Shown piece after piece: positions 33,440-46,289 of a stretch of 64,000 nucleotides of DNA; within the stretch, counting starts at the first letter, position 1; each line of letters opens with the position of its first letter. A program made the position numbers and the translations under genes. The notes below the pieces were generated by a model. The model saw only the letters and a program-made list of their open reading frames with translations. It was not told where the DNA came from and did not search any database. The DNA comes from Megaleporinus macrocephalus (lineage: Eukaryota > Chordata > Actinopteri > Characiformes > Anostomidae), in contig CM038702.1 of the NCBI GenBank assembly GCA_021613375.1, positions 23,543,849 through 23,607,848 of the forward strand, in the 5' to 3' direction.

Positions 33440-33640
33440 AGTGGACTTATGGAGAGTGGTCTGTGATAAAATGGCCGACGGGTGTAGCTACAAGGTCAGT
33501 GTTTCTAATAAACTGGCAGCTCGGTGTAGAAGCTGAATCAATAAACTCTTATCACGGCCAAACTCTCAGATTACACTCCTCTTTTTCCTCAGGAGAGTGT
33601 ATCCCTCCATTCTCCCGTGTGTGAGTCTAATGTTTGGCAG
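33440..33640. promoter_or_regulatory. candidate regulatory island containing an old Tc1 end
   Basis: Unique sequence containing ATAAAATGGCCGAC (YY1-like core) at about 33466-33479 and CTCTTATCACGG (GATA-type) at about 33546-33557. Embedded at 33497-33526 is GTGTTTCTAATAAACTGGC and onward, followed by TA (33527-33528), which matches the right terminal repeat of the Tc1-like family at 27.4-28.7 kb. Whether the island is conserved is untested. Confidence 0.3.
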
Positions 33641-33649
33641 ATAGCCTTG

Positions 33650-35120
33650 TGTTTGTATGAAACTGTGGCTTGAATTCACGTTCGTTTGTCTTTATGATTG
33701 ACCGTGAACTAGCGCTTTGTCCGATAAATCCGCCTATCAGTACACGGCCTAGAACAATGCGCCACACGCGCCCTCTTTTGTGAGGTAGCTGGTGGGGTTC
33801 TGTGTGTGCGTGTGCATGTAGCGATTGTGAGGAGATGAGAATGTGATTATGGCTGATGATACACATTAGTCTCTGGGGTGAGATGACGATGAGGATAGCT
33901 AAATGCCAGAGGGAACTGTTCAAGGAGACCTGTGTACAAAGCCAAAATAAATAAGTAAAGGAGAAAAGTTCTGTTTTCCTGCTGTGTTTTAGCATTTAGT
34001 GCGGCTTGATCTTCTTCATTAGGGTGTAAAACTGTTTTTAGTTAGACAACTTAATGCACAGAGCAGAGTTGGAGCTTGCCTTTTAAAGCTATAGAAACTA
34101 GATATAGCTTACAGCAGTGGTTGCCAAACTATTTATTGTTAGTTGTGTTTTCAGGTTAGGTTTACTTTCACAGATGACATTTTATCACTGTGGAAAAAGA
34201 ACATTTTACGGATATTTGTCAGCTAGCTCCTAATTTTACCCTAGCTCAGAACAAGCTAAATTGCTTATACTCCTCGCTAAGCTGATGATTTCTACACTAC
34301 CATTTTGCACTTTTTCCCTTTGAAATATTGTGTAAGCAACTTTTTTTGGTCAGTAATATTTGGTCACAGCTACAATCCTGCAACACGGTCTATTTGAGCA
34401 TTTAAATGTAAACTCTAGCTATTTAGCATTTAGGGTTTTTCATCTTAAGAATAGGTTTGCCTAATATGAGCTGGAAATCAGCAATAACTGAAAGGTGTTA
34501 TAATATTTTTTTTTGTGAAAGAGAAAGAGCAATATGTGATTTTACAATTAACTAGCTAGCCCCGGTCCATGAAAGTGGGTCACTGTTGTGATTTTGATGA
34601 GAAACAAAAGACATCATGGATTCCCAAAGGCATCTCTAGCTGAATTCTAGAGCATTTCTGCTATAAACACCTATAAAACATAGGCCTAGATTCTCATGCC
34701 CAGGAGCCCCCAAAGCCATTATGACTAAATCTAAACAATTTCCATGACTCATGTTGGGAATTTTACTAGTAGGAAAAAAGTCTTGTTCAATATTAATGAT
34801 TGTTCATATTTGTTTTTATGTTGTTATGTTTCTTCCAAACTTTTGTTTGGAGTTTGCAAACTACCCATTAAACATTAACACTGTTTGAGTCCAAGACTTA
34901 AACCCCAAACAGACAAATGGTGAACGGTTAAGCACCATGTTTTTTAATATAGTAGCTTGTAGTACATTTTGCTTCTATGTTCTAATCTCCAATATATCTG
35001 GTATATACATTTATAACAAGTTTATATACGTTGATAAAAAAAACAAAGACGTTTTATACTTTGGCCGGGAACATGAGGGTCCTGAGTTGCTGGTTGCTGA
35101 GGTTAAGGTTTGGGTTGGGT
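33650..35120. other. unannotated stretch
   Basis: No gene or transposon recognised. Confidence 0.45.
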
Positions 35121-35121
35121 T

Positions 35122-35204
35122 ACACATACACACACACACTCACACATAGACACACAGGGAACCCCCCCCCCCCCACACACACACACACACACATACACAC
35201 ACAA
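35122..35204. repeat. compound (CA)n / C13 / (CA)n repeat
   Basis: A CA-type repeat interrupted by a run of 13 cytosines at 35162-35174. Confidence 0.95.
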
Positions 35205-35955
35205 TATTCACAAGTGTGTGTGGTTTACAGGGTCACTGGAGGGGTGGAGCGTTGTTTGTGTAGTGGTTTTGTGGTGGTTGGGGGTATTTTTTCTTGAGAA
35301 GGGAATTTTTTTTGGAAGACACTACTGTGCTTTGATGAGAGTGTGTCATGGTGCATATGTTTGTGCGAGTGTTGGACCTTTCTAGTTCACCCTGGCATGA
35401 CCAGCTGGAAGACTAAACAGGACAGAAGATGGACATCAAAGAGAGCAAGCGTGATGATAAAACACCCACCTCACACACTTATCACATCTCTCATAAACAA
35501 CACTGTGAGAGCAAAGGTGGATGTTATAGATGGTGGTCTAGTGGGTGTTATAAAACTCCCACTTTTTTATACACTCCACTTTTATCTTTCTCTTTTTCAA
35601 AGGTAGAGTGGGGGCATCAGGGGTCATATGTGCTCACTCTTTTCTCATTTCTGTCTTATTTATGCTGCTTGACCTCTATATATCTCTCTTTTTAATACTA
35701 CTTGTTCTGTCTTTCTTGTTCCCTCTGCCAGTCAAATCAGATCAAACATGTTGTCTTGTTGTTAAAAAAAAGATCTGTGGTAAAAAAAGTTGTACTTTGA
35801 GTACATGAATATACAAAATTAAATGATGCATCATGTAATGTGTAAGAAGAAAAATAAGAAAAAAGAGCATAGAATATATGAAAAACATTTACAAACACGT
35901 TTTTACATCACTATTGTTCAATTGGATTCAAAGCAATACCATATCCAGAAATCTA
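35205..35955. other. unannotated stretch
   Basis: Nothing recognised. Overlapping short frames derive partly from the CA repeat. Confidence 0.45.
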
Positions 35956-35959
35956 GTGA

Positions 35960-36370
35960 GCAAGCTAAGGGTAATAGGGGCAAGGAAAAGCTCCCTAAAA
36001 GAATTAGAAAAGACCAAATAAAGAAACAAACACTCAAAGGGAAAAACTCCTTAATAGCATGAAGAATTTAAACAATGTAAAGAACCACTGAGAGAAATCA
36101 GGGCTAAAAAATATAAACTTCCTAGGAACACGAAGGAGATAATCTGAAATTAACCAGAACTCAGTGTGAGGATGAAACTATGAAACTAACCAAAGAATCT
36201 CCATAAGAGCATAAGGGAAAACTTGTAAGAATAATCAAGGCTCAAAAAAACTAATTCTTTAACACTGTTTCCCCTTTTTAAGAGAATAACCACTGAGTGG
36301 AATGAAGACACTGAAGAAAAACTTGCTAAGAATATAGGGAAGAATCCTTGAGAGCAACTGAGTCTCAAAC
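35960..36370. repeat. possible degenerate interspersed repeat
   Basis: GGCAAGGAAAAGCTCCCTAA (35980-35999) and loosely repeated 'gaac..agggct.aaaa' blocks downstream resemble a common fish interspersed repeat whose consensus I recall only in part. Heavily diverged; no termini defined. Confidence 0.35.
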
Positions 36371-37160
36371 ATAAAACCTCTGTTATGCTTTTTTTCTGGA
36401 CCCAGGACTGATCAAGTGTGGAAGCTGTTTTCTGGTTTGCTTCGGGTGCAGTCCACCGCATGTATAAAAGGTATCCACACCTGAACCTGCTTTCGAGGTT
36501 GTGTGATTGGCTCATTTTATAAAATGGCTTCATTGATTTATCGCTTTACTTCCCTTTTTGAATTTAGTGAAAAGGATTGTTGTAGACGCATAGCACTGTT
36601 GTTCGTCACTTGAGTGTTTGTATCCAAGGTTTAGAATAAAAAGCAGCAAATGAATGAAGCTAGTGCCTACAGTTTTGCAAACCTCCCTAAAGAAAAGTGA
36701 GCACAACAAAAGTAATGTGATATTAGTAGAAAAAAATGTAAATTAAATGAAGTACTTAGGCTTTAGACTGATTAACCACTGAAAATAAAGTATGTTAAAA
36801 GTCCAGGTTATATAAAAAGAATGAGAAATCCATGATAGCCCTTAAGATCTGTTAATATGAGGTAAGGATCTCAGTAGGACTGAGGGACAGTGTGTAACAG
36901 GAGGGTGATGATGACAACAATAGCAACTATACTACTGTTATTGTTATTACTACTAGTGCACCTACAACTGCTACAACCACTGTGACAGTGTTAATAATTA
37001 AGACTGTAATAATAAACAGTGTTTCTGTATTTGTACTGTGTTCTCCTAGCTTCAGTAAGCATGTTAATATGTGTAGCGGGCTTTTAAAGTGTTTCTCTGT
37101 GTGTGTGTTGAGAATGGCAGGCCTGTGCCCCCTCCTCCTCATCCACTCTCTGCTGTCACA
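36371..37160. other. unannotated stretch
   Basis: A loose trinucleotide-like patch (ACA/ACT-rich) lies at 36906-36980. No gene seen. Confidence 0.45.
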
Positions 37161-37164
37161 CAGG

Positions 37165-37370
37165 TATTATTTAGCGCTTATCTTTCCACTGCACGGCCTG
37201 TGTATTTGTCACGCAGTGGCGTGGTCCCCCCCCTCAGTCCCCTCAGTAGAAAATTCGGCTGATGACTTTGTCTGATACGGTCGGGCCCAGGCCTCGTCAC
37301 AGGCTGAAGACTTGTTATCATAGTCGTCGCATTGATTAGGCCGCAAGAAAAAAGCCCTCTGAAGGCTCGG
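37165..37370. promoter_or_regulatory. candidate conserved non-coding island
   Basis: Unique, balanced composition with GCTTATCTTTCC (GATA-type), TTGTTATCATAGTC, CGCATTGATTAGGCCGC (homeodomain-like) and AATTCGGCTGATGAC. No coding frame with a domain. Inference. Confidence 0.3.
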
Positions 37371-40300
37371 TGTACGTGCATGTGGAGTGAGAGACGCTAA
37401 TGTTGACAGCACTGTCTCAGCCTTCTTCAATGAGGATGTTTTCACCTCGCTTTGTATTCGTTTACCAAGCCTGTTCATTTCCTTAGGATCTTTAACCCTT
37501 ACAAATCCGCCAAGTCTGTATACCTGAAAAATACTGTACAGCATTTTCTGCTCATAGCAGAATCTGGACCTTCAATTTATACCACATTTATGTTTAAGAG
37601 TACAAATGATGTATTTGTTCTGATTGGAATCGGGAGAAACGTTATTGGCTGTATAGGTACATATTTCTTTTTGCCATGTTCTTGTCTTCACTTTCATTCA
37701 ATTCTAGTAAATGGAAACCTGTTGGTACAAAATGTAGATGCAATTTAGTTGTTTATTTACATGTAAATAAAGGTAATAACATGTATGTAACAATTAAATG
37801 TAATCAGTCAAAAAATCATTCATTTAAGTTGTAACTAATTTCTTGTCTATGACAGTGCATAAAAAGCAGTCACGTAGTACAAATTTAAACAAATCTATTT
37901 TATTTTCCATGTGGTTTTATTTTGAAATGTCTTCTCTGGGAACAAAAGTGTCCTTCATCACTATTTTAGTGAAGTCAAGGAAAAAGTACGTACTTGATAT
38001 TCATTTTTTGTCCCATTAAATATCTGTGAGACATTTTGATACAGCATGCAGCACCTTACAGTTGTTGCTATAGCCAATGGGCTATATGCATACTGTCTTT
38101 CGCACGCTGAGTCAGCCAGCTTTTTTCACCTTTGCTGGTTATGTCTAACATATCATTTCTAATTTTTCTTTGTCTCTTCAATAGTTACCCAGACTTGCAG
38201 GCTGTTTCTCAGAAGCATGAATGTGTTTGTGTACCTGGAAAGAACATTCTTGACAAGTTACAGTACAAGAACAAACTTGTGAGAACAGGAGGATGGAGAG
38301 CACATGTGCAGGAGTTCGAGATGTGCTGTGTACCTGCTGTTGCGCAATACTCACTCTGAGCCCAGCTGATTTCACCAGTGTTCAGAATATTTTACAAGGT
38401 AAACAAAAACTCTTTTTACAAATACAGATAATAAAACTGAATGTGATAATGCGTATGCATATGATTTTGTTGTTGGAGACAATAAAGTCAAAGTTGACAG
38501 TGGCAGTAATGTTTAAATGTTCGTGACCAAACAGTGGGTTAAACTATGATTAAACACTTGGATTCTGAATAAATTATTATTAATGCAGCATATGGGACAA
38601 TCTAAATACAAGCAGGAGAAATGGAGAGGGAAAAGGTAGCAGTTGTCAAAGTGAGGAGGAACATCCCACTGTTGTATACAGGTGAGAGCATAAACCCAGC
38701 CAATTGATTCAATCATTTTGCTATACCAAGGTGAGCAACATACCAAGGTGAGCAAATAGGAATGATCCAAATAACAGAAATCAACACAATTGTTTTTTTT
38801 TATTATATTAATCAATTCCTTTTCATAGTGTTTCTCCAAGAGCAGTTCTCTAGTGTCCACCCTCAGTGTGTCAAAGTCAACTCAACAAGGTGAAGTACAG
38901 TTCAGATGTCACTGTTTTAAACTTTTAATCAGGACATGTAAACATATTCATAAGCTTAACGTGTTTTCGTACATCCGCCTCTAAACTGAGCCTGCTGGAC
39001 ATCTTACCTTGTAAAAAATGTCTGTCTGAGCTTACAGAATGTGTAGTTGTGGTTCTCATGTTTGTGTCATTCTCAGCCTCTCTCAAAGCCCCGGTCTTGC
39101 AAGTGGAACAGAGAAATTGTTCCGCTCAGACAGCGCTGGAACATCCTCTTTTTTAATAGGCTGGCTACAGACACAGACTTGGGGACTAACAGTACAGTTC
39201 TCCCTCTGGATAGCGCCGATCCATTTTTGGTTTCCATATTAGCGTGAAAACTAAGTAGACCTGCTTTGTTGTATTTCCCTAAGGCTTGGCATAATGGCTC
39301 TTAACCGTATTTCTGAGACATTAGCACTACTTGGCACGCTGCAAAGGTATGAATAGCGGAAGTGATTTAGCTGGCTAAGATGTTAACGGAAGTACCACCG
39401 TGTGCATACAGTCTGTTGGAACAGATAGCACAGCCCAGACCAGGAATATTTCGAGTATAAACCTTTCAAGAAAACACAGAGCTTTAAAGGACATATGATT
39501 GTGGATTCATAATCGTCACAAAAAAAAGCCCAGATGTTATTGTTGAATTTTTATGGTTTTATGATTTTATGGTATAAGTAATTCTTGTGGGCTATGAGTA
39601 AAACTTTTCTCTCACTCAGGTTCAGGTTTTCATTCAAATTTGATTACAAGCACTGGCACATAAAGCATTCAAATATCCTAAAAACTAAGAGTATTTGCAT
39701 TTCGTTCGTTCCCACATTTCTATCACATTAGGATATTGTTAAAATTTAACATACAGTCACTCAAGGCATCTTCAAAGCAACCGATATCACATTTTTAATA
39801 AACTGCTGAATAAAAATGTGGCACCACCTGACACCTTCAGGTGTTCAAGGTTCAAGATCTGTTCTTCCACAAGCTGCTATTACAGTTCTATGAACTTCAT
39901 CAATTTTATTTAGTTAATTATCTAACTTATTTATTACTGACAAACCTATAAATAGTAACATGTTTTACAGTGATATGTTTTAGATGTTAATGACCTAATT
40001 TGAACTGATATTAATTTAACATAGTTTACATTTACCTCTTTCTGTGTCTCTCTCTCTCTCTCTCTCTCTAGTTGTCTTTTTCATGCTTGTTCTAGTGTGT
40101 TATTACTAGGTAACACAACTTGAATTACCATTAATACCTAAACTAATCGCTTATGTAGCTTAAATATAGAGCTGCTAACAATAAATGCAGTTAAATTGAA
40201 TGCTTATTGAGCTGCTTTTGCCAAACACTAGCAAGCATGGGAATATTCACATACAGTTAGCAAGACATGATAAATGCTAAAGTACCTTTTGATTTCTTAA

Positions 40301-41604
40301 TTGTGTTTAATGATACTATGCAAACAGTACACTTGTTAACATTTTTTGAGTTTTTTGTAGTCTGTTTCCAGTAGAAACCACAATACTTTTTAATTAAAAT
40401 TTATTTCTGACTATGTCACTAATGTAGCTAACTCCCAAGCTCGAAATCTAAAATGCAACTAAACTAAGATTATGTTATGACTGGTCTAAACAAATTAACT
40501 GTGTTTATATTTTACAAGCGTAATCTGTTAATTGCCCTAATTGCCTTACATTTATACCATAGCTATGTCATATATAGCCTCAGGTCCCTTTGGGGGCATT
40601 AAGAAGGATTTTTGGGGCCAATTATGCTTGCTAACTGATATTTTGAAATTAGAGGCTAACTAATAACAGTAATTACCACAAGCTGTCTATATTATTTTTT
40701 ATGAGTGGCTAATTGCTGGTAACCAAACAATTGCTTTTTGCACCAAACAATTGCATCTTAAACAACATAGTGGTACAGTAATGTCCTAAAGGTTGAAAGG
40801 GGGCCTTTATTAATTTTTTTAAGTTATTAAGCAACTGCTCATGTTAATTTTTAGAGTCAGCACTGTATAGCCTATTGTATAAGTTTTACATACGCTTACA
40901 TCTCAACAAGTCAAAATTGCTATGGGTAGCTTTTCGTTCAAAGTGGGCATAGCGAACAGGTCTATGGGCAATCACAGCTGTTTTGAGGTCAGTCATTTAG
41001 CTGCTGATGATGTGATGAACACTGATGGAAAAACAGCCTGAAACTATGACAGGGTACTCATGCTAGTCACTGCCATGCTTCCCAGGGTCAAAATATTTCT
41101 TTCCCCAGTGATCTTATATGTGATTCATATGACAAAGTTGTGTCAGACTTGAAGTAAGCATTAAATGCAGACTAAAGAGACTCAGTTCTACTTGTTCAGC
41201 TATTTGAGATTGATCAGTTATTAGTTTACTATTGTGGGTTACAGTTTAAAAAATGTTGCAATTTTGTGTATAGTTCCTGACAGTTCATGGATACCTAGCA
41301 GTGTTTTAGTACAGTTTTTTCTGCTTCGAGGTGAATATTTTTCAGCTCATGTAAGACCAAACAGGATTGCGTTTGATGCAATAAGTGTGCAAAACAGTGA
41401 GCAAAACGTGACTCTCCTGTTTTAAAGACATGGAATAAGTGCCTCAGAAAATGCAGACAGTTAGAATTACCCATTTGTAAAACACATTAGGACCAAAAAT
41501 GTTCTCAGTGCTGTCATCATAAGTATATAAAAAAGTTGATGTTTTTGTGTAGGCTTTTGCTGTTGCCAATTCAAAGCAACCCATCATTATTCCTTCACAT
41601 GAAC
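37371..41604. other. long unannotated stretch
   Basis: No gene recognised over 4.2 kb. Small items are a 16-17-bp direct repeat of ATACCAAGGTGAGCA at 38722-38754 and a CT run at 40046-40069. A 75-residue frame (38132-38359) is preceded by an acceptor-like TCTCTTCAATAG, but its protein has no known domain. 39040-39245 is GC-richer and unique. Confidence 0.4.
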
Positions 41605-41607
41605 ATA

Positions 41608-42639
41608 CAGTGGTGCTCAAAAGTTGGTGAACCCTTAGAATGTTCTCTGTCTTCGCATAAATATGACCTAAAACATAATCAAGTTATCAGATAATTAGTT
41701 AAAAGTAGATAAGATGAACCCAGTTAAACAAATTTATTTAAACAAAGTTATCTATTTATCAAGGAAAATGGTCCAATATTCTATACCTGTGAGTGTCAGA
41801 AGTATGTGAACCTTTGCTTTTAGTATCTGGTGCAACCCTTTTGTGTAACAGTAACTATAACTACACATTCCTGGTAACTGGTGTTCAGTCCTCCAATCCT
41901 TGCTGATAGAAGTGAAATGTCATGACTTGCCATCCTGGCAGCACAGCAGGTCAAAATATACTACTACCACCACCATGTTTCACAGGTGGGATATAAGATT
42001 CTTATTTTGGAATGCAGTGTTTTCTTTAGACATAATGCTTTAATAGACATAATGCTTCTGCAAAATTTTCTATTTTGATCTTTTCCTTTCACAAAACATT
42101 TTCCCAAAAGCCTTCTGGCTTGTTCACATGAACTTTATCAGGATGGGCAGCAATGTGATTTTAGGAGAGCAGGGGTTCTATACTCACTGTTTACCTGATA
42201 GTGGATTCATGAACAATAATGCCAGCCACTGTGAGAACGACTGTTAGTTGCTTGAAAGTTATCCTGGGTTCCTTTTGTGACCTTGCAGACTACTAAACGT
42301 CTTGCTCTTGGAAAAGTCTTGGTCAACCACTCCACAAACATGTGTTGTGAAGATCTGACTTCTGATCTCTGTTTTTTTAAATGCAACCAGGTGGCCACTC
42401 ACACTTAGTTGTCATTGAATGGATATCTGACTATAATTTCATGTTAATTGCTAGAGGTTCACATACTGTTGCCGCTCACATATATGTAATATTGGATCAT
42501 TTTCCACAATAAATAAATGACCAAGTGTAATTGTGTTTAACTTGGTTCTCTTTATCTACTTGTAAGATTATGTTCCAGATCATATTTCTGCAAAAATATA
42601 GAAAAAAAGTAAACGTTCACAGAATATCACGCACCACTC
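41608..42639. mobile_element. Tc1/mariner-like element, probably non-autonomous
   Basis: The left end CAGTGGTGCTCAAAAGTTGG (41608-41627) and right end (complement GAGTGGTGCGTGATATTCTG, ending 42639) are inverted repeats, flanked on both sides by TA (41606-41607 and 42640-42641), the Tc1/mariner target duplication. The CAGTGGTGCTCAAAAGTT-type terminus is shared by fish Tc1-like repeats. No intact transposase is present; a short minus-strand frame (42207-42398) only reflects a conserved internal block. Element length is 1032 bp. Confidence 0.8.
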
Positions 42640-43485
42640 TAAGTGAACATTTAAACATGCCGGGTGATGTGATATTCTTTTTTAATATTACATCAAACGT
42701 CTTGTTTCGGAAAAAAATGCTATAATTTGGTAAAAAATACATCTTGAAACTCGTGATACAGCCGATGAAACGGGTCTCAGCCTTGGGCCAAAAGGCTTCT
42801 GGAGAAAAAGGCATTAGACTCTGACCACAAACTCTCAGTCTGTAATATTTGTGTGACATTTGCAATTCCTTTCTTTTCTTACTGCATTCATCACAGTTTC
42901 ATGGCCAAATTATACTCGGCCAGTATACTTTCACTGACCACAGCTTTCACTGAACTGGACTCGCACGCTATTACTGTGCTTAGTCCTGCATCTGCTTCAG
43001 TGTAAGAGACTGTCACTAAAATACTGAACAAAAAAGGTAAAGCGTTTTCCCTTTGAAGAGTATTGTGGCTAAATATACTTAAAGGAGTGGTACCAAGCTG
43101 TTTTATAGTAGCAAAATGCTAACATAATGAAGCTAGTCTTATTTTGTCTATGTGGAAATGGTATACACATTTGCAGAAAGATGACGGTGCTTTTATAGAA
43201 CCATCTCTTTGTATGTGTATCCAGACTTACAGTTCATCTACACTTAAAGTCTGGTGAGCTTTTTGTGATTTAGGCTTCAGATTACAGCTGCGTCTGAGAG
43301 ACGACTTTAAATCGAACCGTCTGAGAGCAACCACAGAGCACAAATGAGCAAGAATGAACTCTCTGGAAGACATTTAGGGTTGTAAATGAGTTATAAACAA
43401 AATAGCGCTGGACACTTCGGAGCCTGCAGCTTATGGTGTTGAGTGAACCAACGGGTTCTGTGGAAAACGCAATAAAGAGTGAAAT
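42640..43485. other. unannotated stretch
   Basis: No gene recognised. Confidence 0.45.
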
Positions 43486-43489
43486 TACA

Positions 43490-43765
43490 ATGTGTTTTGT
43501 CCCCCACTCGTCTTCAAGCAGTAGCGGCGGTGGACATGGCCATCATTAAACTGTAATTACTATCACAAACAAGTCACTATCAGCTGGAAGCGTGGCATCA
43601 GAGGAAATGGCCGTGAAGCCGAAAAAAAACCCCTAAACTGATGAGATAGCGGAGCGGCGGCGTAATTCTCCATCCCCCTGTTGAATAATATCATTATCAG
43701 CAGCTAATGATGATGTGCGGCAGAAGTAGTTATGGAATAAACCGATTATGACAGAGAAAAATCAT
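43490..43765. promoter_or_regulatory. candidate conserved non-coding island
   Basis: Unique sequence with AAACTGTAATTACTATCAC, CATCATTAAAC, GGCGGCGTAATTCTCC, ATATCATTATCAGCAGCTAA (GATA-type site with TAAT) and GATGATGTGCGGC. It lies just before the pyrimidine tract. Texture typical of developmental enhancers. Inference. Confidence 0.35.
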
Positions 43766-43835
43766 AGCCGAGTCAGGAAGCTTTCGGAAAGGCCATTTGT
43801 TCCATTTCCCTCCTGCTCTTCTAACCCTTACTCTA

Positions 43836-44516
43836 ACTATTACCCTCTCTCTCTCTCTCTCTCTCTTTCTCCCTCTCTCTCTCTCTCTCTCTCTTACTTG
43901 TTTTCTTTTCCCCCTATTGTTTGTCTCTCTCTTTTTACTTTTAGCTCTCTCTTTCAGTCTTTCCATCTTTTTCATTTAATCTTTTTTCCCTCGTTCTATT
44001 TTTATTTAAGCTTCCACTTTCTCTCTTTTTGGCATTTTTTCCTCTTTCCTTTTTCTTTTTATAGTTATCTCCTCTCTACCTCATCTATTGTATTCTTTCT
44101 TTTTCCTGCTTCCCTCTTTCTCCCCCTCTTTCTCTCTCTTGTCTTTTTCTCCCTCTTTCTCTTTCCATTCTTTTTTCCTTTCTTTCATTCTCTCACCCTT
44201 CTTTTTTTCCTTTTCCTTGCTCCCTGCTTCCTCTTCTCGCTATCTCTTTCTACGTCTTTTGCCTTTCTATTTACCCTCTTTTATCTTTCTCTATTTCTCC
44301 ATCTTTTTTGTTTTTTTCTCTTCTAGACCTTCTCTCTTTCTCTCCTCTCTGTATTGCTATATTTTTGTCTTTCCCTTGGCTCTTTTTTCCTTTCCCATAC
44401 TCTGTTCTTCCACTTGCTCCGTCTTTCTTTCCTTTTTTCCATTTGTCTCGTTTTTCTCTTTTTGCCTATACCTTTCTTTTTTCCTCACTCTTTACTTCTC
44501 TTCTCGTCTCTCTCCA
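43836..44516 (+). repeat. very long polypyrimidine tract
   Basis: About 680 bp of C and T with only scattered purines, starting with (CT)n and drifting into TTTC/CTTT-rich sequence. Continuing to 44696 with a purine-containing gap, it ends in a pure (CT)n at 44644-44681. Frames of 192 and 212 codons here (43748-44326, 44088-44726) are low-complexity S/F/L artefacts. Confidence 0.9.
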
Positions 44517-44641
44517 ACAGTTTCTCTATTGGAGGGGTATTGTTTTCCCTGTGTTCTCTCTATCTCCTCCTTAACTCTCTTCTTCTACTGTCCCTCTTGC
44601 TCTCTCACTCTCTGTCTCCTCACACAATGTTGTAAATCAAT

Positions 44642-44683
<42 letters not shown>

Positions 44684-44766
44684 TCCTCTCTATTTTATTT
44701 TTTACAAATGGCCAAGTGCATCATAATGTATTTGATTCCTGTGTTTCCATTTTTCTTTCTACGGGC
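44517..44766. repeat. pyrimidine-rich continuation with (CT)n
   Basis: Mixed TTGGAGGGGTATTG gap, then CT-rich sequence and (CT)19 at 44644-44681. Confidence 0.8.
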
Positions 44767-44892
44767 TGTGTGTGTGTGTGTGTGTATGTGCAGAGGTAAT
44801 GGCGGTGGAAGGAGTGGTCCATGGCCGTTATCGGCCTATAACATCTGGCTGCGTGTCAGGTGATGAGAGAGAGAGAGGGAGAGAGAGAGAGC
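44767..44892. other. TG run, unique segment and GA run
   Basis: TG at 44767-44790 and GA at 44864-44892 bracket a GC-balanced unique segment (44791-44860) containing GGTAATGGCGG and GGCCGTTATCGGCC. The segment may be regulatory. Confidence 0.4.
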
Positions 44893-46020
44893 TTTAATAC
44901 AGCGAATGGAGAAGAGACTGGTGTGCAAACAAACAGTGGCTGATATGGTCTATGCTTGTCACAATCGCTCAGGACGCTCATATATCTTCCCCTCTCTCGC
45001 TTCGCCAGCCCCTTCCTCTCTCCCTCCCTTTTTTAATCTTGTTCCCTCTCTCTTCCTCCATCTTTCCCCCTTCTCTCTCTCTCTCTCTCTCCCATAGTCT
45101 TCCTCCTGCCATCTCACTGTTTCTTTCTTGTTTCCTATTTGCTTCGCTTGCTTTCAGGCCTCCTTTTGTTTAACTTTATGTGTCATAACATATGCACATA
45201 CCCCGTCACTTTCGTTAAGATACTCGTATCTCTAAAATAGAGACTTCACAGTAGGAGTGGAAATAATTATTTTAACTATATTTGATTCAACAGGAATTTG
45301 ATTCTGAGTCATTTTTAGAGCATTTCTGTTAATGTCTGCTTTTACAAAATGTTGATTTAATTATGAATTAATAATTTATTTTGGACTGCAGGCTTATTAA
45401 TTCATTATTAATGAGAATACTTATTCTTCACTACTGACAATTATTAAGTATTTACCATAAAACCAGTAAATACAGTGTATGTTTAAGAGAATGAGGAACT
45501 GATAGGGACAACATCAATAATAACAGTAATAACAATGTATGTATGTTTATTTAGAAACACACTAAAATTCAAAGATGCTCCAAACAAAAATTATATTGAA
45601 ATAAAACAGTAAAACATAATAAATAAAGTTGCTAACATACCTAACTCAATGTAATATACAAAAACATTCTGTTTTGATGACGAGCTTTGATGATTTTTTA
45701 CAAGGTTAACACATCCTCTGCAGGGAACAAACTCAAAATGCTGAAAATAAAATATGTGCCATTACATTTTGCGTAACATTTTGCTTTATTTTTTCCCCAG
45801 ATATGTTAAATTAAGCAAGTTATTGTTATACTTTAAAATTAGGGTTGCATTTATACTGATTCTGGTATTGGGTCCACACCAAGTTAATTTACTTGTACGC
45901 ATAAAAAAAGAACGATACCAACATTCCGATGCTCATGTTACGTAATTGTGTGGCAGTGGAAGAAAGTCCGCCTTCACAGATAACTGCTGACGCTGACATT
46001 GCCTATAGAAACCACAAGTA
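44893..46020. other. unannotated stretch
   Basis: A CT-rich zone lies at 44989-45092, then AT-rich sequence. No gene seen. Confidence 0.45.
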
Positions 46021-46022
46021 GC

Positions 46023-46162
46023 ACTTGTGAATCCTCATCTGTGGTCTGGATTAGTTTTATGTAGCTGGTGTTTTAAATCTGTCACCAGTCACAGTCTCAG
46101 CACCCACAGACAAACTGTTCACAATACAATACTCATGTCTACAGACTGCATGAGGAGCAAGG
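46023..46162. repeat. local duplicate, copy A
   Basis: CACTTGTGAATCCTCATCTG (from 46023) through AATACTCATG and GACTGCATGAG matches 47791-47932 at roughly 90 percent by eye, allowing an 11-bp difference. Not recognised as a named family. Confidence 0.85.
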
Positions 46163-46281
46163 CAGCTTTTTATTTGTCAGTTTTCCTGCTCTACCTTAAA
46201 CGGTGCAGCAGGCAGCAGAATATTGGTTAACTGCCTCACCATTTAAGGTAGAACAAGATGCAACTGGCAAATAAAAAGCTG
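46163..46281. repeat. foldback repeat, about 38-40-bp arms
   Basis: The left arm 46163-46200 (CAGCTTTTTATTTGTCAGTT and onward) and right arm 46242-46281 (ending CAAATAAAAAGCTG) are inverted copies with a 2-nt indel and a few mismatches. Loop of 41 nt. Confidence 0.85.
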
Positions 46282-46289
46282 TCTGTTTT

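Noticed and set aside
38132..38359. 75-residue frame preceded by an acceptor-like TCTCTTCAATAG, possibly a cysteine-rich exon
   Set aside because: No donor or upstream partner exon and no domain recognised; a chance frame is likelier.
43748..44726. Frames of 192 and 212 residues rich in S, F and L
   Set aside because: They lie wholly in a polypyrimidine tract, where stop codons are rare on that strand by composition.
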